Positions 1-8,837 of a stretch of DNA of 64,000 bases are shown here, piece by piece (the stretch's first letter is position 1; each line of letters opens with the position of its first letter). The notes beneath the pieces are model-generated. The model had not been told where the DNA came from. It saw nothing but the letters and a program-made list of their open reading frames with translations, and made no database searches. The translations under genes were made by a program, and so were the position numbers. Location of the stretch: assembly GCA_017455205.1 (NCBI GenBank), contig JAFTBM010000045.1, forward strand, positions 1 to 64,000. The letters run 5' to 3'. This stretch comes from Bacteroidales bacterium. GTDB lineage: Bacteria; Bacteroidota; Bacteroidia; Bacteroidales; P3.

Positions 1-138
1 ATGTTTTTCTTAAAGCATAAAAACGGCATCTTTCCCTTCTTTTTTCCGTTACAATGGAACCCCATTGCGCCATCAAAAAGAAGAAAAATCTGCTCGCTTT
101 TATGCATAATAAAATTCATCAATCAAATTTAAACAGCT

Positions 139-333
139 TCTCAATTTTCAATTCTCAATTCTCAATTTTCTATAACCCATAACCCATAACCTATAACCTT
201 TTTTCTACCCACTTGGTCCGTGTCAACTCCGTGTCAACTCCGTGTCAGGTCCGTGTCACGTCCGAGTGGAGTCGGACTTAACACGGACCAACCACGGACC
301 ATGCACGGGTCAAACACGTTCCAAATCCCTACC
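139..333 (+). repeat. Repeat element A, copy 1 (11-bp-periodic inverted array, plus orientation)
   Basis: The core at 217-318 is nine 11-bp units plus 3 bp. Five units begin TCCG (217, 228, 239, 250, 261), a centre unit begins TCGG at 272, and inverted units begin ACGG (283, 294, 305). The left flank 139-216 has 7-bp repeats of the CAATTCT and ATAACCC type, then ACCCACTTGG. The right edge resembles AAGTCCCTACC. The same layout recurs near 36.3, 43.8 and 61.9 kb. Function unknown; it fits an interspersed, MITE-like or structural element. The stretch 1-138 before it shows no recognisable feature. Confidence 0.85.
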
Positions 334-1299
334 CGCAGCACCTCCGCTTGCGGGGGAGTCTTTGCCCTTGCTTGGACGGTGCTTATCCGCCCCAACGATG
401 GAGTCGCCTTCGTGGGTGGGCTGGCTGTGGCTGTGGTGGGGGTGATGGCATGGCATCGACACTGGGGTGTGCTGTGGAGGTTTATCCTCGGTGCTGCAGG
501 GGCATTTACGGTCGGCTGCTTGTCGTTTGTGGTGTATTTCGCTGCCCATCATGCCTTGCTGGATCTTTGGAATGGTCTTGTGGGGCTGAACATCAGCTAT
601 GAGGGAGGCATGAAGCTGGGACTCTTGCCACCGCAAAAGGGACGGCTGGCCATGTGCGTTGCCGCGTTGTGGGTTGTGGCTTGGTACGGCGGTCGTCGGC
701 TGATGCTTTGGCTGGTGGCTGTCCCCACAGGATTGATGCTGGCACTGACTGGACACCGGATGTGGCTGCACTACTTTCTCCCCTTTACGCCGTGGATTGC
801 ATGGGCAATAGCCTACGGCATGCAACGGCGCGTGCGCCCCGCATTAGCCACAAGCATGATAGTCTTGCTGCTGGTGCAACCTATCAATCTCGGCGACCGC
901 CCGCTGATTTGCGGAGCTCGCCAAATGTATGGCCATCGCAACCCTTATCTTCTCCAAGACCGCGAGCAACGCATCATCCTCGCCGAGGGTGATACCTTGG
1001 CCTCCTATATCCCCCTATCCGACCGCAAAAGCGTCTGGAATGATATCCACGACGAGTGGAAATTCGCTGCCGCCTTCCCCCACAACCATATCGTACCCTG
1101 CAACTGCGCTATTTTTCCCCACACAGGCAATGCCGTCTTCGAGCGGTATGTCAACCGCCACCTCTGCGAGCAGGCGACGCTCCCGCTATGGGTCATCTCC
1201 ACGCAGCGGAGTGGCGACCCCTGGCTGCGTGAAGAAGATTCTCCCTACGAACTACGCTATTCCTCCGACCAATACGCCCTTTTTCACCTCGCCAAATGA
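220..1299 (+). CDS. Polytopic membrane protein remnant; 5' end lies in repeat A (probable N-terminal truncation)
   Basis: The reading frame opens inside repeat element A, so about the first 40 residues are translated repeat and probably not native. Genuine-looking protein begins near residue 45. It has about six hydrophobic segments (roughly residues 45-60, 62-78, 85-112, 143-160, 162-200, 208-222), then a soluble tail of about 130 residues rich in Tyr, His and Cys. The pattern, with a motif like LWNGLVGLNISYEGG after a membrane segment, recalls the C-terminal half of GT39/PMT-like or lipid-linked sugar transferase membrane proteins in Bacteroidales. The N-terminal catalytic half would then be missing. 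I see no family signature that fixes the function. A downstream hairpin at 1300-1338 closes the gene. Most likely a pseudogene left by a repeat-associated deletion; expression from a start near 448 is possible. Confidence 0.5.
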   Translation: MSTPCQLRVRSVSRPSGVGLNTDQPRTMHGSNTFQIPTRSTSACGGVFALAWTVLIRPNDGVAFVGGLAVAVVGVMAWHRHWGVLWRFILGAAGAFTVGCLSFVVYFAAHHALLDLWNGLVGLNISYEGGMKLGLLPPQKGRLAMCVAALWVVAWYGGRRLMLWLVAVPTGLMLALTGHRMWLHYFLPFTPWIAWAIAYGMQRRVRPALATSMIVLLLVQPINLGDRPLICGARQMYGHRNPYLLQDREQRIILAEGDTLASYIPLSDRKSVWNDIHDEWKFAAAFPHNHIVPCNCAIFPHTGNAVFERYVNRHLCEQATLPLWVISTQRSGDPWLREEDSPYELRYSSDQYALFHLAK

Positions 1300-1341
1300 G
1301 AATCAGCTGAAGCGGACTTATTCCACTTCAGCTGATTCTTT
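1300..1341. terminator. Hairpin between convergent genes
   Basis: A perfect 13-bp inverted repeat, GAATCAGCTGAAG at 1300-1312 and its complement at 1326-1338, is followed by TTT. It sits directly after the stop codon at 1299 and before the end of the opposing gene at 1362, so it could end transcription from both sides. Confidence 0.75.
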
Positions 1342-1361
1342 CCGCCGCATCACCCACGCCT

Positions 1362-1994
1362 CTATCGGAACCTCACACCAGCCGAAATGTAATTCGGAGC
1401 CAACTTTGGCAATCCCGAGCCATTGTGGGACGGGGCATTTTTGCCGACGCACCACTCGTAGGTCAGCACAATGCCTATTCTCCGATGCCACCACGTGGCC
1501 GTCAGTGGGACTATCAAGTTATCATAACGGGCAGCGGCATCATCGTGGAAGTAGCCGAAGGCATCGGCTCCAAAACCAGCCCCAATGCTGAGCTGGCTCT
1601 TTTCCCCCAGCGGGAAATAGTATTCCAATTGCCCGACAGCCAGCAGTCCTACTGTCGTGGCCTTCTTTCCGCTCAAGCCAGTACCCTCACAGCCTGCAAT
1701 GCGAATATTGAACGACAGCTTCTCCACCGCAAAAACACTCATATCAAGCCCCACCATAAGTCGCGTCATCTGCGGGTTCGACACCTCGCTACCGTGCTGT
1801 GCCCAGTAGTCTTTCATAGGTTTCATCCCTGTACTGACACCCAGCGTATAAATACTTCCCGTGCGTATTGTCAATTTCGATGTTTGTGCTGTGCCACTAC
1901 TATGCGACCACAACACGATTGAGACAATCAATGCAACACGCACCACAGCACGTGCACTTACCAAACTTTTTAATGACTTGCTATTCATAAGCAT
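1362..1994 (-). CDS. Secreted outer-membrane beta-barrel-like protein
   Basis: A 210-residue protein with a signal peptide (positive N-terminus, hydrophobic stretch at residues 17-30, likely cleavage after GTAQ near residue 37). The mature part is rich in alternating polar and aromatic residues and glycines: strands such as LTIRTGSIYTLGVSTG, LEYYFPLG and LSIGAGFGADAFGY, ending in ISAGVRFR. This is typical of small eight-stranded outer-membrane beta-barrels of Bacteroidota. No enzymatic motif is visible and no specific family is recognised. An alternative start is the ATG two codons downstream (1988). A good TAnnTTTG promoter lies at 2019-2026. The gene stands alone, divergent from the large helicase gene. 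Confidence 0.7.
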   Translation of the reverse strand: MLMNSKSLKSLVSARAVVRVALIVSIVLWSHSSGTAQTSKLTIRTGSIYTLGVSTGMKPMKDYWAQHGSEVSNPQMTRLMVGLDMSVFAVEKLSFNIRIAGCEGTGLSGKKATTVGLLAVGQLEYYFPLGEKSQLSIGAGFGADAFGYFHDDAAARYDNLIVPLTATWWHRRIGIVLTYEWCVGKNAPSHNGSGLPKLAPNYISAGVRFR

Positions 1995-2018
1995 TTATTT
2001 ATGGGGTTAATAACAATG

Positions 2019-2026
2019 CAAATATA
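2019..2026 (-). promoter_or_regulatory. Bacteroidetes -7 box (TATATTTG) for the OM protein gene
   Basis: On the minus strand 2026-2019 reads TATATTTG, matching TAnnTTTG. It lies 25 nt upstream of the start at 1994. No clear -33 TTTG was found. Confidence 0.5.
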
Positions 2027-2122
2027 CGTCATTATCCCGAATTATGCAAGCACCGTTTTTTTTTAACACTATTTAACCTTTTGCAAAGAATACAAAAGAT
2101 AAGCAGAGTGCAGATTTTTATG

Positions 2123-2130
2123 TACCTTTG
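2123..2130 (+). promoter_or_regulatory. Bacteroidetes -7 box (TACCTTTG) for the helicase gene
   Basis: TACCTTTG at 2123-2130 matches TAnnTTTG. Transcription should begin near 2135-2137, only a few bases before the first ATG at 2139. Either the message is almost leaderless or translation starts at a later ATG (2145 or 2178). Confidence 0.6.
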
Positions 2131-2138
2131 CAGCCGCG

Positions 2139-5100
2139 ATGCAGATGTCTTTCTACTATGCTTCTGCTCCCCTCGCCATGAAACCAACTGCACTTTGGCC
2201 ACATAACCTCCGCCGCATTGTCGCTTCCAAAAAGGCACAATCCAACGAAGTGTTTATCGACACCGAGGTCGACCCAGAGACCCGCCGGGTACTTGATTAC
2301 GGTGCTGTGAGGTCAGACGGAGCTATGCTGCACACCAGCCGCCGCGAAGAGTTCCTCGCCTTCGTGGAGCCTTGCCCTGTGGTCGTCGGCCACAATATCC
2401 TCGACCACGACCTGACCTTCACCAAACTGCGCGGAAGCCACCTTTTTATCGACACACTCTACCTTTCACCACTACTCTTCCCCAGCCGCCCCTACCACCG
2501 CCTACTGAAGGACGACAAGCTGCAATCCGACGAGTTCAACAATCCCGCCAACGATGCCATCAAAGCACGCGACCTCTTCCACGACGAGGTAGCTGCTTGG
2601 CACTCGCTTCCTCCCCAACGTCAAACCATCCTCTCCGCACTGCTCACTGGCAAGGCCGAGTTCAGCGGTTTCCTCTCTTTCGTCGATGCTTCATCCTCGC
2701 GACCTGACACAACACACCTTGCAACCTCCATCGCCCAAGAGTTCAACGGCAAGATTTGCGGCCAATCCGACCTCAAGCAGATGATAGGCAGTGCCCCAGT
2801 CGAGCTGGCCTACGCCCTCGCCATCATCGGTGCAGCCGATGAGACGAGCCTCACCCCAGCCTGGGTGCTCTATCGATTTCCGCAAGTCGCCAATCTCATT
2901 AACCGTCTATGCAACACCCCCTGCGGTCGCTGCTCCTACTGCCACCGCAGACTTGATGCCCATCAAGGTCTTCGCGAGTTCTTCGGCTACGAGGAGTTCC
3001 GCCTTTTCGACGGCCAGCCGATGCAACAGCAGGCCGTCGAAGCCGCCATCGGTGGCCAGTCGCTCCTCTGCATCTTCCCCACTGGCGGTGGCAAGAGCCT
3101 AACTTTCCAACTGCCTGCACTTATGGCAGGCCGCAACTGCCACGGACTGACGGTGGTCATCTCGCCCCTGCAATCGCTGATGAAAGACCAAGTGGACAAC
3201 CTCGCCGAGCGAGGTATCAGCGATGCCGTAACCATCAACGGCCTCCTCGACCCTCTTGAGCGTGCATCGGCCATAGAACAAGTAGCCGACGGGCGTGCAA
3301 GCCTGCTCTACATCGCTCCCGAGATGCTCCGCAACCGCACTATTGAGCACCTGCTCCTGAAGCGCAACATCGTCCGCGTTGTCATCGACGAGGCACACTG
3401 CTTCTCGGCTTGGGGACAGGACTTCCGCCCTGACTACCTCTACATCGCCGACTTTCTCCGCAGCCTCCAAGAGCAGAAACGCCAGCCTGATACCATCGCC
3501 GTCAGCTGCTTTACGGCCACCGCCAAGCCAAAGGTCATCAGCGACATCCGCGACTATTTTCGCACCCGCCTCGGCCTTGAGCTTTCACTCTTCGCTGCCA
3601 ACGCCGAGCGCAAGAACCTCCGCTACGCCGTCATCCACGTTGACACCGATGACGACAAGTACCACCACCTCCGACTTCTCATCCTCGGCAAGCAATGCCC
3701 CACCATCGTCTACGTCAGCCGCACCCGACGCACTCGCGAAATCGCTGTCCACCTCACTGCCGACGGATTTCGTGCACTCCCCTTCAACGGCAAGATGGAC
3801 TCCGCCGAGAAAATCGCCAACCAAGATGCCTTTATGAACGGCAATGCACAGGTCATCGTCGCCACCTCCGCCTTCGGTATGGGAGTGGACAAAAAGGATG
3901 TCGGCCTCGTCATCCACTACGACATCAGCGACTCGCTTGAAAGCTATGTTCAAGAAGCTGGCCGTGCCGGTCGCGACCCCAATATGCAAGCCGATTGCTA
4001 CGTCCTCTTCGCCGACTCCGACCTCGACAAGCACTTCCTCCTCCTCAACCAGACCAAGCTCTCCATCAGCGAAATCCAACAGGTCTGGGCTGCCATCAAA
4101 AAACTCTCGCCCAAGCAGCCCTCACTCAGCTGCTCACCACTCGAGATCGCACGCCAAGCAGGCTGGAACGAGGAAACCACCGACTCCGAAACCCGTGTCA
4201 AAGCTGCCATAGCTTCGCTCGAAAACGCTGGTTTCATCACCCGCGGCCACAACACCCCCCACATCTTCGCCACAGGCATCACCGTCGCCAATATGGACCA
4301 AGCCCACCAGCGCCTTGCCCTCTCCCCTCTCTTCGACGACCCCACACGACAAGAAGCCATCCGCATCATGGGCTCGCTCATCAGCCGGCGTGCCACCGTC
4401 CGAGTCAATGCCGACTCCGAAAGCCGCATCGACTACCTTGCCGACATCCTCGGCCTCCCCACAAAAAACGTCATCCACTGCATCAACCTCATGCAGCAAG
4501 AAGGTATCCTCGCCGACAGCCGCGATATGCAAGCCTACATCACCCGCTCCACCACCCATCGCGAACTCGACCGACTGCTCCGCCTCGAACACTTCCTCCT
4601 CCGACATCTCTCCCCCTACGACTCTGACCTCAACTACAAGCAACTCAACGAGGATGCCCAACGCGAAGGCTTAACCAACAGCACCGTCAAGCACCTCAAA
4701 ACCCTCCTCTACTTCCTCTCACTCAAAGGCTACCTCAAAAAGGAAGAACACGCCTTCAACGGCAGCCTATCCATCCACCTCCTGTCCGACCCCGACACTA
4801 TCCACCGCCGCTTTGAGCAACGCGCCAGCCTCTGCCGCTTCATCGTAGACTCCCTCACCGCCCAACGCACCGACTCCTCCCCGACGCTCGTCCACTTCTC
4901 CCTCGTCGAACTCCTCAACCGCTACAACGCCCAACTCTCCCTCCTCTCCCCAGCCACAACCACCGACATCGAGGAAGCACTCCTCTACCTCAGCAAAACC
5001 CACCTCCTACCCCTCGAAGGCGGCTTCCTCGTGGCTTACAACACTATGCAGCTCCACATTCAGACCGACCGACGCTCCCGCTACACCAAGGAACACTACC

Positions 5101-6905
5101 GCCTGCTCGATGAGTTCTACCGCCACCGCATCCAGCAGATCCATATCGTCGGCGAATATGCCAACATGATGGTGCGCGACTACCAGGCTGCCCTCCAATA
5201 CGTCAGCGACTATTTCCAACTCGACTTCAAAGCCTTCATCGCCCGCTATTTCAAGGGCAACCGTTCCTCCCAAATCAGTAAAAACATCACCCAAGCTAAA
5301 TACCAGAAAATCTTCGGCGACCTCTCTCCACGCCAACTCGAAATCATCGCCGACAAGTCTTCACCCATCATCGTTGTGGCCGCAGGCCCAGGCAGTGGCA
5401 AAACCCGCCTCCTCGTCCATAAGCTCGCTTCCCTCCTTCTCCTCGAGGATGTCAAACATGAGCAGCTTCTTATGCTCACCTTCTCCCGAGCCGCCGCCAC
5501 CGAGTTCAAGCTCCGCCTCCTCCAACTCGTGGGCAAAGCCGCACACTTCGTCAGCATCAAAACCTTCCATTCCTATGCCTTCGACCTCCTCGGCCTGCAA
5601 GGCTCACTCGAGGAATCCGACAGCGCCGTGGCTCGAGCCGCCGCTATGATTGAAAACGGCGAGGTCGAAGAAACCCAAATTGCCAAAAGCGTCCTCGTCA
5701 TCGACGAAGCACAGGATATGTCCGCCGACGACTTCCGCCTCGTCCGCGCCCTGATGTCCCGCAACGAGGATATGCGCCTCATCGCCGTCGGCGACGACGA
5801 CCAGAATATCTACGCCTTCCGGGGCAGCGACTCCGCCCACCTCCGTTCCCTCCTCGACCTCCCAGGTGCCACCTTCTACGAAATGACCGACAACTACCGC
5901 TCCGACCGCGCCATCGTCGCCTTCGCCAACAGCTTCGCCCTCCGCATCCCCTCGCGCATGAAGCACACCCCTATCCAAAGCGTCAGCCAAGCCGAAGGCA
6001 CCGTCGACCGACCTCCGATCGACCACCTCCTCCACCTCGCCCAACCCACCTCCTCCACCGCCATCCTCACCCGCACCAACGAGCAATCCCTACTCCTCGC
6101 CCACCTCCTCCAGCAACAAGGCATCCACTGCACCCTCCTCCAATCCACCTCTGGCTTCCGCTTCATCAACCTCGCCGAAGTGCGCTACTTCCTCAAGCAC
6201 CTCGACGCCCCGGGCCACACCATCGCCCGCACCCTCTGGGAATCCGCCAAAGCACGCACCCTCAGCCGCTACGCCACCAGCGACCTCCTCCCCGCTATGC
6301 AACACTTCTGGCACACCTACGAGTCCACCCACTCCACCCTCTACCGCAGCGACCTCCGCCTCTTCCTACTCGAAAGCGATGCCGAAGACTTCCTCACCCC
6401 CGACCGCACCACCCTCTTCATCGGCACCATCCACAAAGCCAAAGGCCGCGAATTCGACACCGTCCACCTCCTCGCCGACCTCCCGCCCAACCCCTCACCC
6501 GACGACCTCCGCACCCTCTACGTCGGCCTCACCCGCGCCCGCCACAACCTCCACCTCTACTCCTCCCCCTCGCTCCCCACCACCGACATTGCCATCAGCC
6601 TCACCCTCCGCGATGTTCACCTCCACTTCTCCCAAAACCTCAAACCCCAAATCCTTGCCCTCCGCAGCGGCACCCCACTGCGCTACTCCAATGGCTTCCT
6701 ATTCACCCCCGATGGCACACGCATCACCCACCTATCCAAAGCCATGCGCCAACGCCTCGACCACCTTCAGCACGAAGGCTACACACCAACCCAAGCCACC
6801 GCCAGCTATATCCTCGCCTGGCGCCCGCGCGACGAACAGGAGGAAATAGCCATCTGCCTCGCCGACCTCTGCCTCCACAAAGCCCCACCCCCACCGCAGC
6901 CATAG
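2139..6905 (+). CDS. Exonuclease-RecQ-UvrD triple-fusion DNA helicase
   Basis: A 1588-residue protein with three DNA-processing modules. Residues about 38-150 form a DnaQ-like (DEDD) exonuclease: D41 and E43 in FIDTE, GHN..D89, and D139/D145 in NDAIKARD, with Asn134 where DEDDh enzymes have His. Residues 259-268 hold a four-cysteine cluster (CNTPCGRCSYC). A RecQ-type SF2 helicase follows: TGGGKS near 315, DEAH near 417, TATA motif, and QEAGRAGRD near 610. The C-terminal third is an SF1 UvrD/Rep helicase: GPGSGKT near 1085, DEAQ near 1188, DDDQNIYAFRG near 1219, IHKAKG near 1430 and GLTRAR near 1464. Likely role is DNA repair or recombination with strand unwinding and end trimming. Similar very long RecQ-family proteins are, from memory, known in Bacteroidota. 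The start is uncertain because the promoter almost abuts 2139; ATG 2178 is an alternative. Confidence 0.9.
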   Translation: MQMSFYYASAPLAMKPTALWPHNLRRIVASKKAQSNEVFIDTEVDPETRRVLDYGAVRSDGAMLHTSRREEFLAFVEPCPVVVGHNILDHDLTFTKLRGSHLFIDTLYLSPLLFPSRPYHRLLKDDKLQSDEFNNPANDAIKARDLFHDEVAAWHSLPPQRQTILSALLTGKAEFSGFLSFVDASSSRPDTTHLATSIAQEFNGKICGQSDLKQMIGSAPVELAYALAIIGAADETSLTPAWVLYRFPQVANLINRLCNTPCGRCSYCHRRLDAHQGLREFFGYEEFRLFDGQPMQQQAVEAAIGGQSLLCIFPTGGGKSLTFQLPALMAGRNCHGLTVVISPLQSLMKDQVDNLAERGISDAVTINGLLDPLERASAIEQVADGRASLLYIAPEMLRNRTIEHLLLKRNIVRVVIDEAHCFSAWGQDFRPDYLYIADFLRSLQEQKRQPDTIAVSCFTATAKPKVISDIRDYFRTRLGLELSLFAANAERKNLRYAVIHVDTDDDKYHHLRLLILGKQCPTIVYVSRTRRTREIAVHLTADGFRALPFNGKMDSAEKIANQDAFMNGNAQVIVATSAFGMGVDKKDVGLVIHYDISDSLESYVQEAGRAGRDPNMQADCYVLFADSDLDKHFLLLNQTKLSISEIQQVWAAIKKLSPKQPSLSCSPLEIARQAGWNEETTDSETRVKAAIASLENAGFITRGHNTPHIFATGITVANMDQAHQRLALSPLFDDPTRQEAIRIMGSLISRRATVRVNADSESRIDYLADILGLPTKNVIHCINLMQQEGILADSRDMQAYITRSTTHRELDRLLRLEHFLLRHLSPYDSDLNYKQLNEDAQREGLTNSTVKHLKTLLYFLSLKGYLKKEEHAFNGSLSIHLLSDPDTIHRRFEQRASLCRFIVDSLTAQRTDSSPTLVHFSLVELLNRYNAQLSLLSPATTTDIEEALLYLSKTHLLPLEGGFLVAYNTMQLHIQTDRRSRYTKEHYRLLDEFYRHRIQQIHIVGEYANMMVRDYQAALQYVSDYFQLDFKAFIARYFKGNRSSQISKNITQAKYQKIFGDLSPRQLEIIADKSSPIIVVAAGPGSGKTRLLVHKLASLLLLEDVKHEQLLMLTFSRAAATEFKLRLLQLVGKAAHFVSIKTFHSYAFDLLGLQGSLEESDSAVARAAAMIENGEVEETQIAKSVLVIDEAQDMSADDFRLVRALMSRNEDMRLIAVGDDDQNIYAFRGSDSAHLRSLLDLPGATFYEMTDNYRSDRAIVAFANSFALRIPSRMKHTPIQSVSQAEGTVDRPPIDHLLHLAQPTSSTAILTRTNEQSLLLAHLLQQQGIHCTLLQSTSGFRFINLAEVRYFLKHLDAPGHTIARTLWESAKARTLSRYATSDLLPAMQHFWHTYESTHSTLYRSDLRLFLLESDAEDFLTPDRTTLFIGTIHKAKGREFDTVHLLADLPPNPSPDDLRTLYVGLTRARHNLHLYSSPSLPTTDIAISLTLRDVHLHFSQNLKPQILALRSGTPLRYSNGFLFTPDGTRITHLSKAMRQRLDHLQHEGYTPTQATASYILAWRPRDEQEEIAICLADLCLHKAPPPPQP

Positions 6906-6914
6906 CCCACCTAC

Positions 6915-7616
6915 CTACCAGCAATCCCCTGCTTCCAATGGCAGCAGTGAGGCACAATACTCCCTGTAGGGGCAGGCATAGGGCGAAAGGCACTGTTCGC
7001 CCATCGGCACCCAGGGTTCCCCACCAGCAATCCACTCTTTCATCGAGGCCACATTGGCCGCCACCTGCCCCGCTTCGTCTGCCAGCTCGCCCGTCAGGTC
7101 TACTACCTCAAACCGCTCCCCCTCCACACCGCTGTCCGTACCACACCCGTCGAACACCAGACAGAATCGCTCCACCCGCCGCAGATTTGAAATGACGTAA
7201 TATTGCACCGCCGCGTCCCGCTTGTAGGTCTCGCTCAACGTCCGCCCGCTCTTCACCTCATAGACCTCCAACGCCCCGTCCGCACGCTGCCGCACCACAT
7301 CGGCCAACACCAGCACCCCATTGAACACAAATCCCGCCTCAAACAGCACCACCTCGCCTCCACCCTCCAGCAGCTCCGCCGTCAACTCCGCATACTCCCC
7401 AATCCGTCGCCCCAGCCGTGCCGAGATGTCCACCCCACCTTCAAACCCCGCCTTAAACTTCCGCTCAAACTCCCTGCCGTAGGAAAAAAGCTGCAACTGC
7501 GCCACCGAATAGTGCGCCAACCGCGGGCGGTGCACATCGAGCCACAACGCCCTCTGGCACTGCAAGCCACGGATATACTTGCTCTTGCTCAGCACATACC
7601 GCCGTCCGCCGCCCAT
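6915..7616 (-). CDS. Cas4-like PD-(D/E)XK nuclease with probable Fe-S cysteines
   Basis: A 233-residue protein. It opens with YVLSKSKYIRGLQCQRALWL, the N-terminal signature of Cas4/DUF2779-like nucleases, with one Cys at about residue 20. The PD-(D/E)XK core is seen as an Asp in LVLADVVRQ followed by EVYEVKSG (E-x-K). Near the C-terminus CLSPYACPYREYC supplies three cysteines, so with the first Cys a 4Fe-4S cluster of the Cas4/AddB type is likely. The expected activity is a DNA exonuclease acting on ends. It starts directly after the stop of the LOG gene (TAG then ATG), forming a two-gene operon, and ends 9 bp from the end of the convergent helicase gene. There is no CRISPR array or other cas gene in the window, so a CRISPR role is not supported here. 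Confidence 0.8.
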   Translation of the reverse strand: MGGGRRYVLSKSKYIRGLQCQRALWLDVHRPRLAHYSVAQLQLFSYGREFERKFKAGFEGGVDISARLGRRIGEYAELTAELLEGGGEVVLFEAGFVFNGVLVLADVVRQRADGALEVYEVKSGRTLSETYKRDAAVQYYVISNLRRVERFCLVFDGCGTDSGVEGERFEVVDLTGELADEAGQVAANVASMKEWIAGGEPWVPMGEQCLSPYACPYREYCASLLPLEAGDCW

Positions 7617-8165
7617 CTACTCCTCCTCTCCTATCCCCGCTACGCAAGCTTCCACATCCGCCACCACACGCAGTGCAGCCTCCGCCCCTTCGCGCACAAA
7701 GCCCGCTTCCCGCATCACCCGCAGTTGCTCCAAAAAAGGCTCGAAAAAGCCCCCCATATTCAGCAGGTAGAGCGGTTTCGACATCTGCCCCAACTGATTG
7801 GCCACCATCACCTCCGACACCTCATCGAGCGTCCCAATCCCACCCGGCAACGCCACAAACACATCGGCCATCGCCATAATGCGCACCTTGCGCTCGGCCA
7901 TCGACCCCACACGCACCACCTCCACCCCAGGCTGCGAACCGATCACAGCCTCGCCGAAGAGCGTAGGAATCACCCCCACCACCCTTCCGCCAGCCTCCAA
8001 GGCCGCCCCACTCACCTCTCCCATCAACCCCAGGTTCGACCCACCATAGACCAGCTCATAGCCACTCTGCGCCACCCAACTGCCCAACCTACGTGCTGCC
8101 GCTGCAACGCTTCCATCTCGCGGGACACTTGACCCGCAGAACACTGCAATCCGTTTCATCGTCAT
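7617..8165 (-). CDS. LOG-family nucleotide-binding protein (TIGR00730 type)
   Basis: A 182-residue Rossmann-like protein with the two family hallmarks: GGSNLGLMG near residue 41 and PGGIGTLDE near residue 108. LOG proteins are phosphoribohydrolases that release the base from cytokinin or other nucleoside 5'-monophosphates; the natural substrate in Bacteroidales is not known to me. Length and motif spacing are normal, so the enzyme should be active. It is the first gene of a two-gene operon with the Cas4-like nuclease, whose ATG immediately follows this stop codon. The upstream 670 bp contain repeats and no clear promoter. Confidence 0.88.
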   Translation of the reverse strand: MTMKRIAVFCGSSVPRDGSVAAAARRLGSWVAQSGYELVYGGSNLGLMGEVSGAALEAGGRVVGVIPTLFGEAVIGSQPGVEVVRVGSMAERKVRIMAMADVFVALPGGIGTLDEVSEVMVANQLGQMSKPLYLLNMGGFFEPFLEQLRVMREAGFVREGAEAALRVVADVEACVAGIGEEE

Positions 8166-8332
8166 TCCATTACATCCAATCCATCAACCTCCCACACCGC
8201 CCCCTAATTAACGCCGTTTTCCGCCCGATATTGCCCCGACCTGCACACACCACTCACCCCTCCCCTCAGCGCCAGAAAGGAGAAAAGATTTTGACAGCCC
8301 GAACAAAGGAAACCATCCCAAATCCGCCCACC

Positions 8333-8671
8333 AAAAAATTAGTTCGCACACGAATTAGTTTCAAAATCGCCTTCCGAATCCATACCCTCCGCAAGGCACT
8401 TTTTCCCCACCCCGAAACTCCACGAAAAGGCACAAAAACACACTGCAAATCAAATCAATGCACATTTTAATCATATGCAATACATTCAGAATCAACCACT
8501 TTATGGTGCTCGGTAGGCATCCGCTCCGTATCCGCTCCGTATCCACTCCGTATCCGCTCCGTATCAAGTCCGTATCCGGACGGAGAACATACGGCGTGCA
8601 AACGGGGAAGAAGCGAGGTGGGTGGCAGGGGGTTTCGAAGGGGGAAAAATTAGTTCGCACACGAAATAGTT
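8333..8671 (+). repeat. 27-bp direct repeats flanking a 285-bp spacer
   Basis: A near-identical sequence around TTAGTTCGCACACGA occurs at 8333-8360 and again at 8645-8671, with essentially one mismatch over 27 bp. Each copy ends with a second ATTAGTT-like word. The half-array of repeat A (8525-8585) lies between them. The rest of the gene-free interval 8166-8837 shows only short G+C-rich hairpins around 8690-8735. Confidence 0.75.
8525..8585 (+). repeat. One-armed variant of repeat A
   Basis: Five direct 11-bp units begin TCCGTATC at 8525, 8536, 8547, 8558 and 8569, followed by ACGGAG. The word differs from the main family (TCCGTGTC) by one base and the inverted arm is essentially missing. 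It is probably a degenerate or half copy. Confidence 0.8.
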
Positions 8672-8837
8672 GCATTTTTTGCCCTTCCCAAAGGGTGGAA
8701 AATTTGGGGACAAAAAATGCCCTCCCGAGGGGTGTTAGAAGACTGCGGCGGGGGATGAGCGAAGCACCGGGCCGAAACTGGGAGAGCAGGCAATGGCGAT
8801 ACCCTTGGCTGCGATGGAGTAGGACAGAGGAATGGTG

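Noticed and set aside
217..318. CRISPR array
   Set aside because: The 11-bp units are contiguous without spacers, change orientation midway and have no cas genes apart from a solitary Cas4-like protein.
6915..7616. CRISPR adaptation gene cas4
   Set aside because: No cas1, cas2, effector or array in the window. The N-terminal signature also fits the wider Cas4-like/DUF2779 nuclease group.
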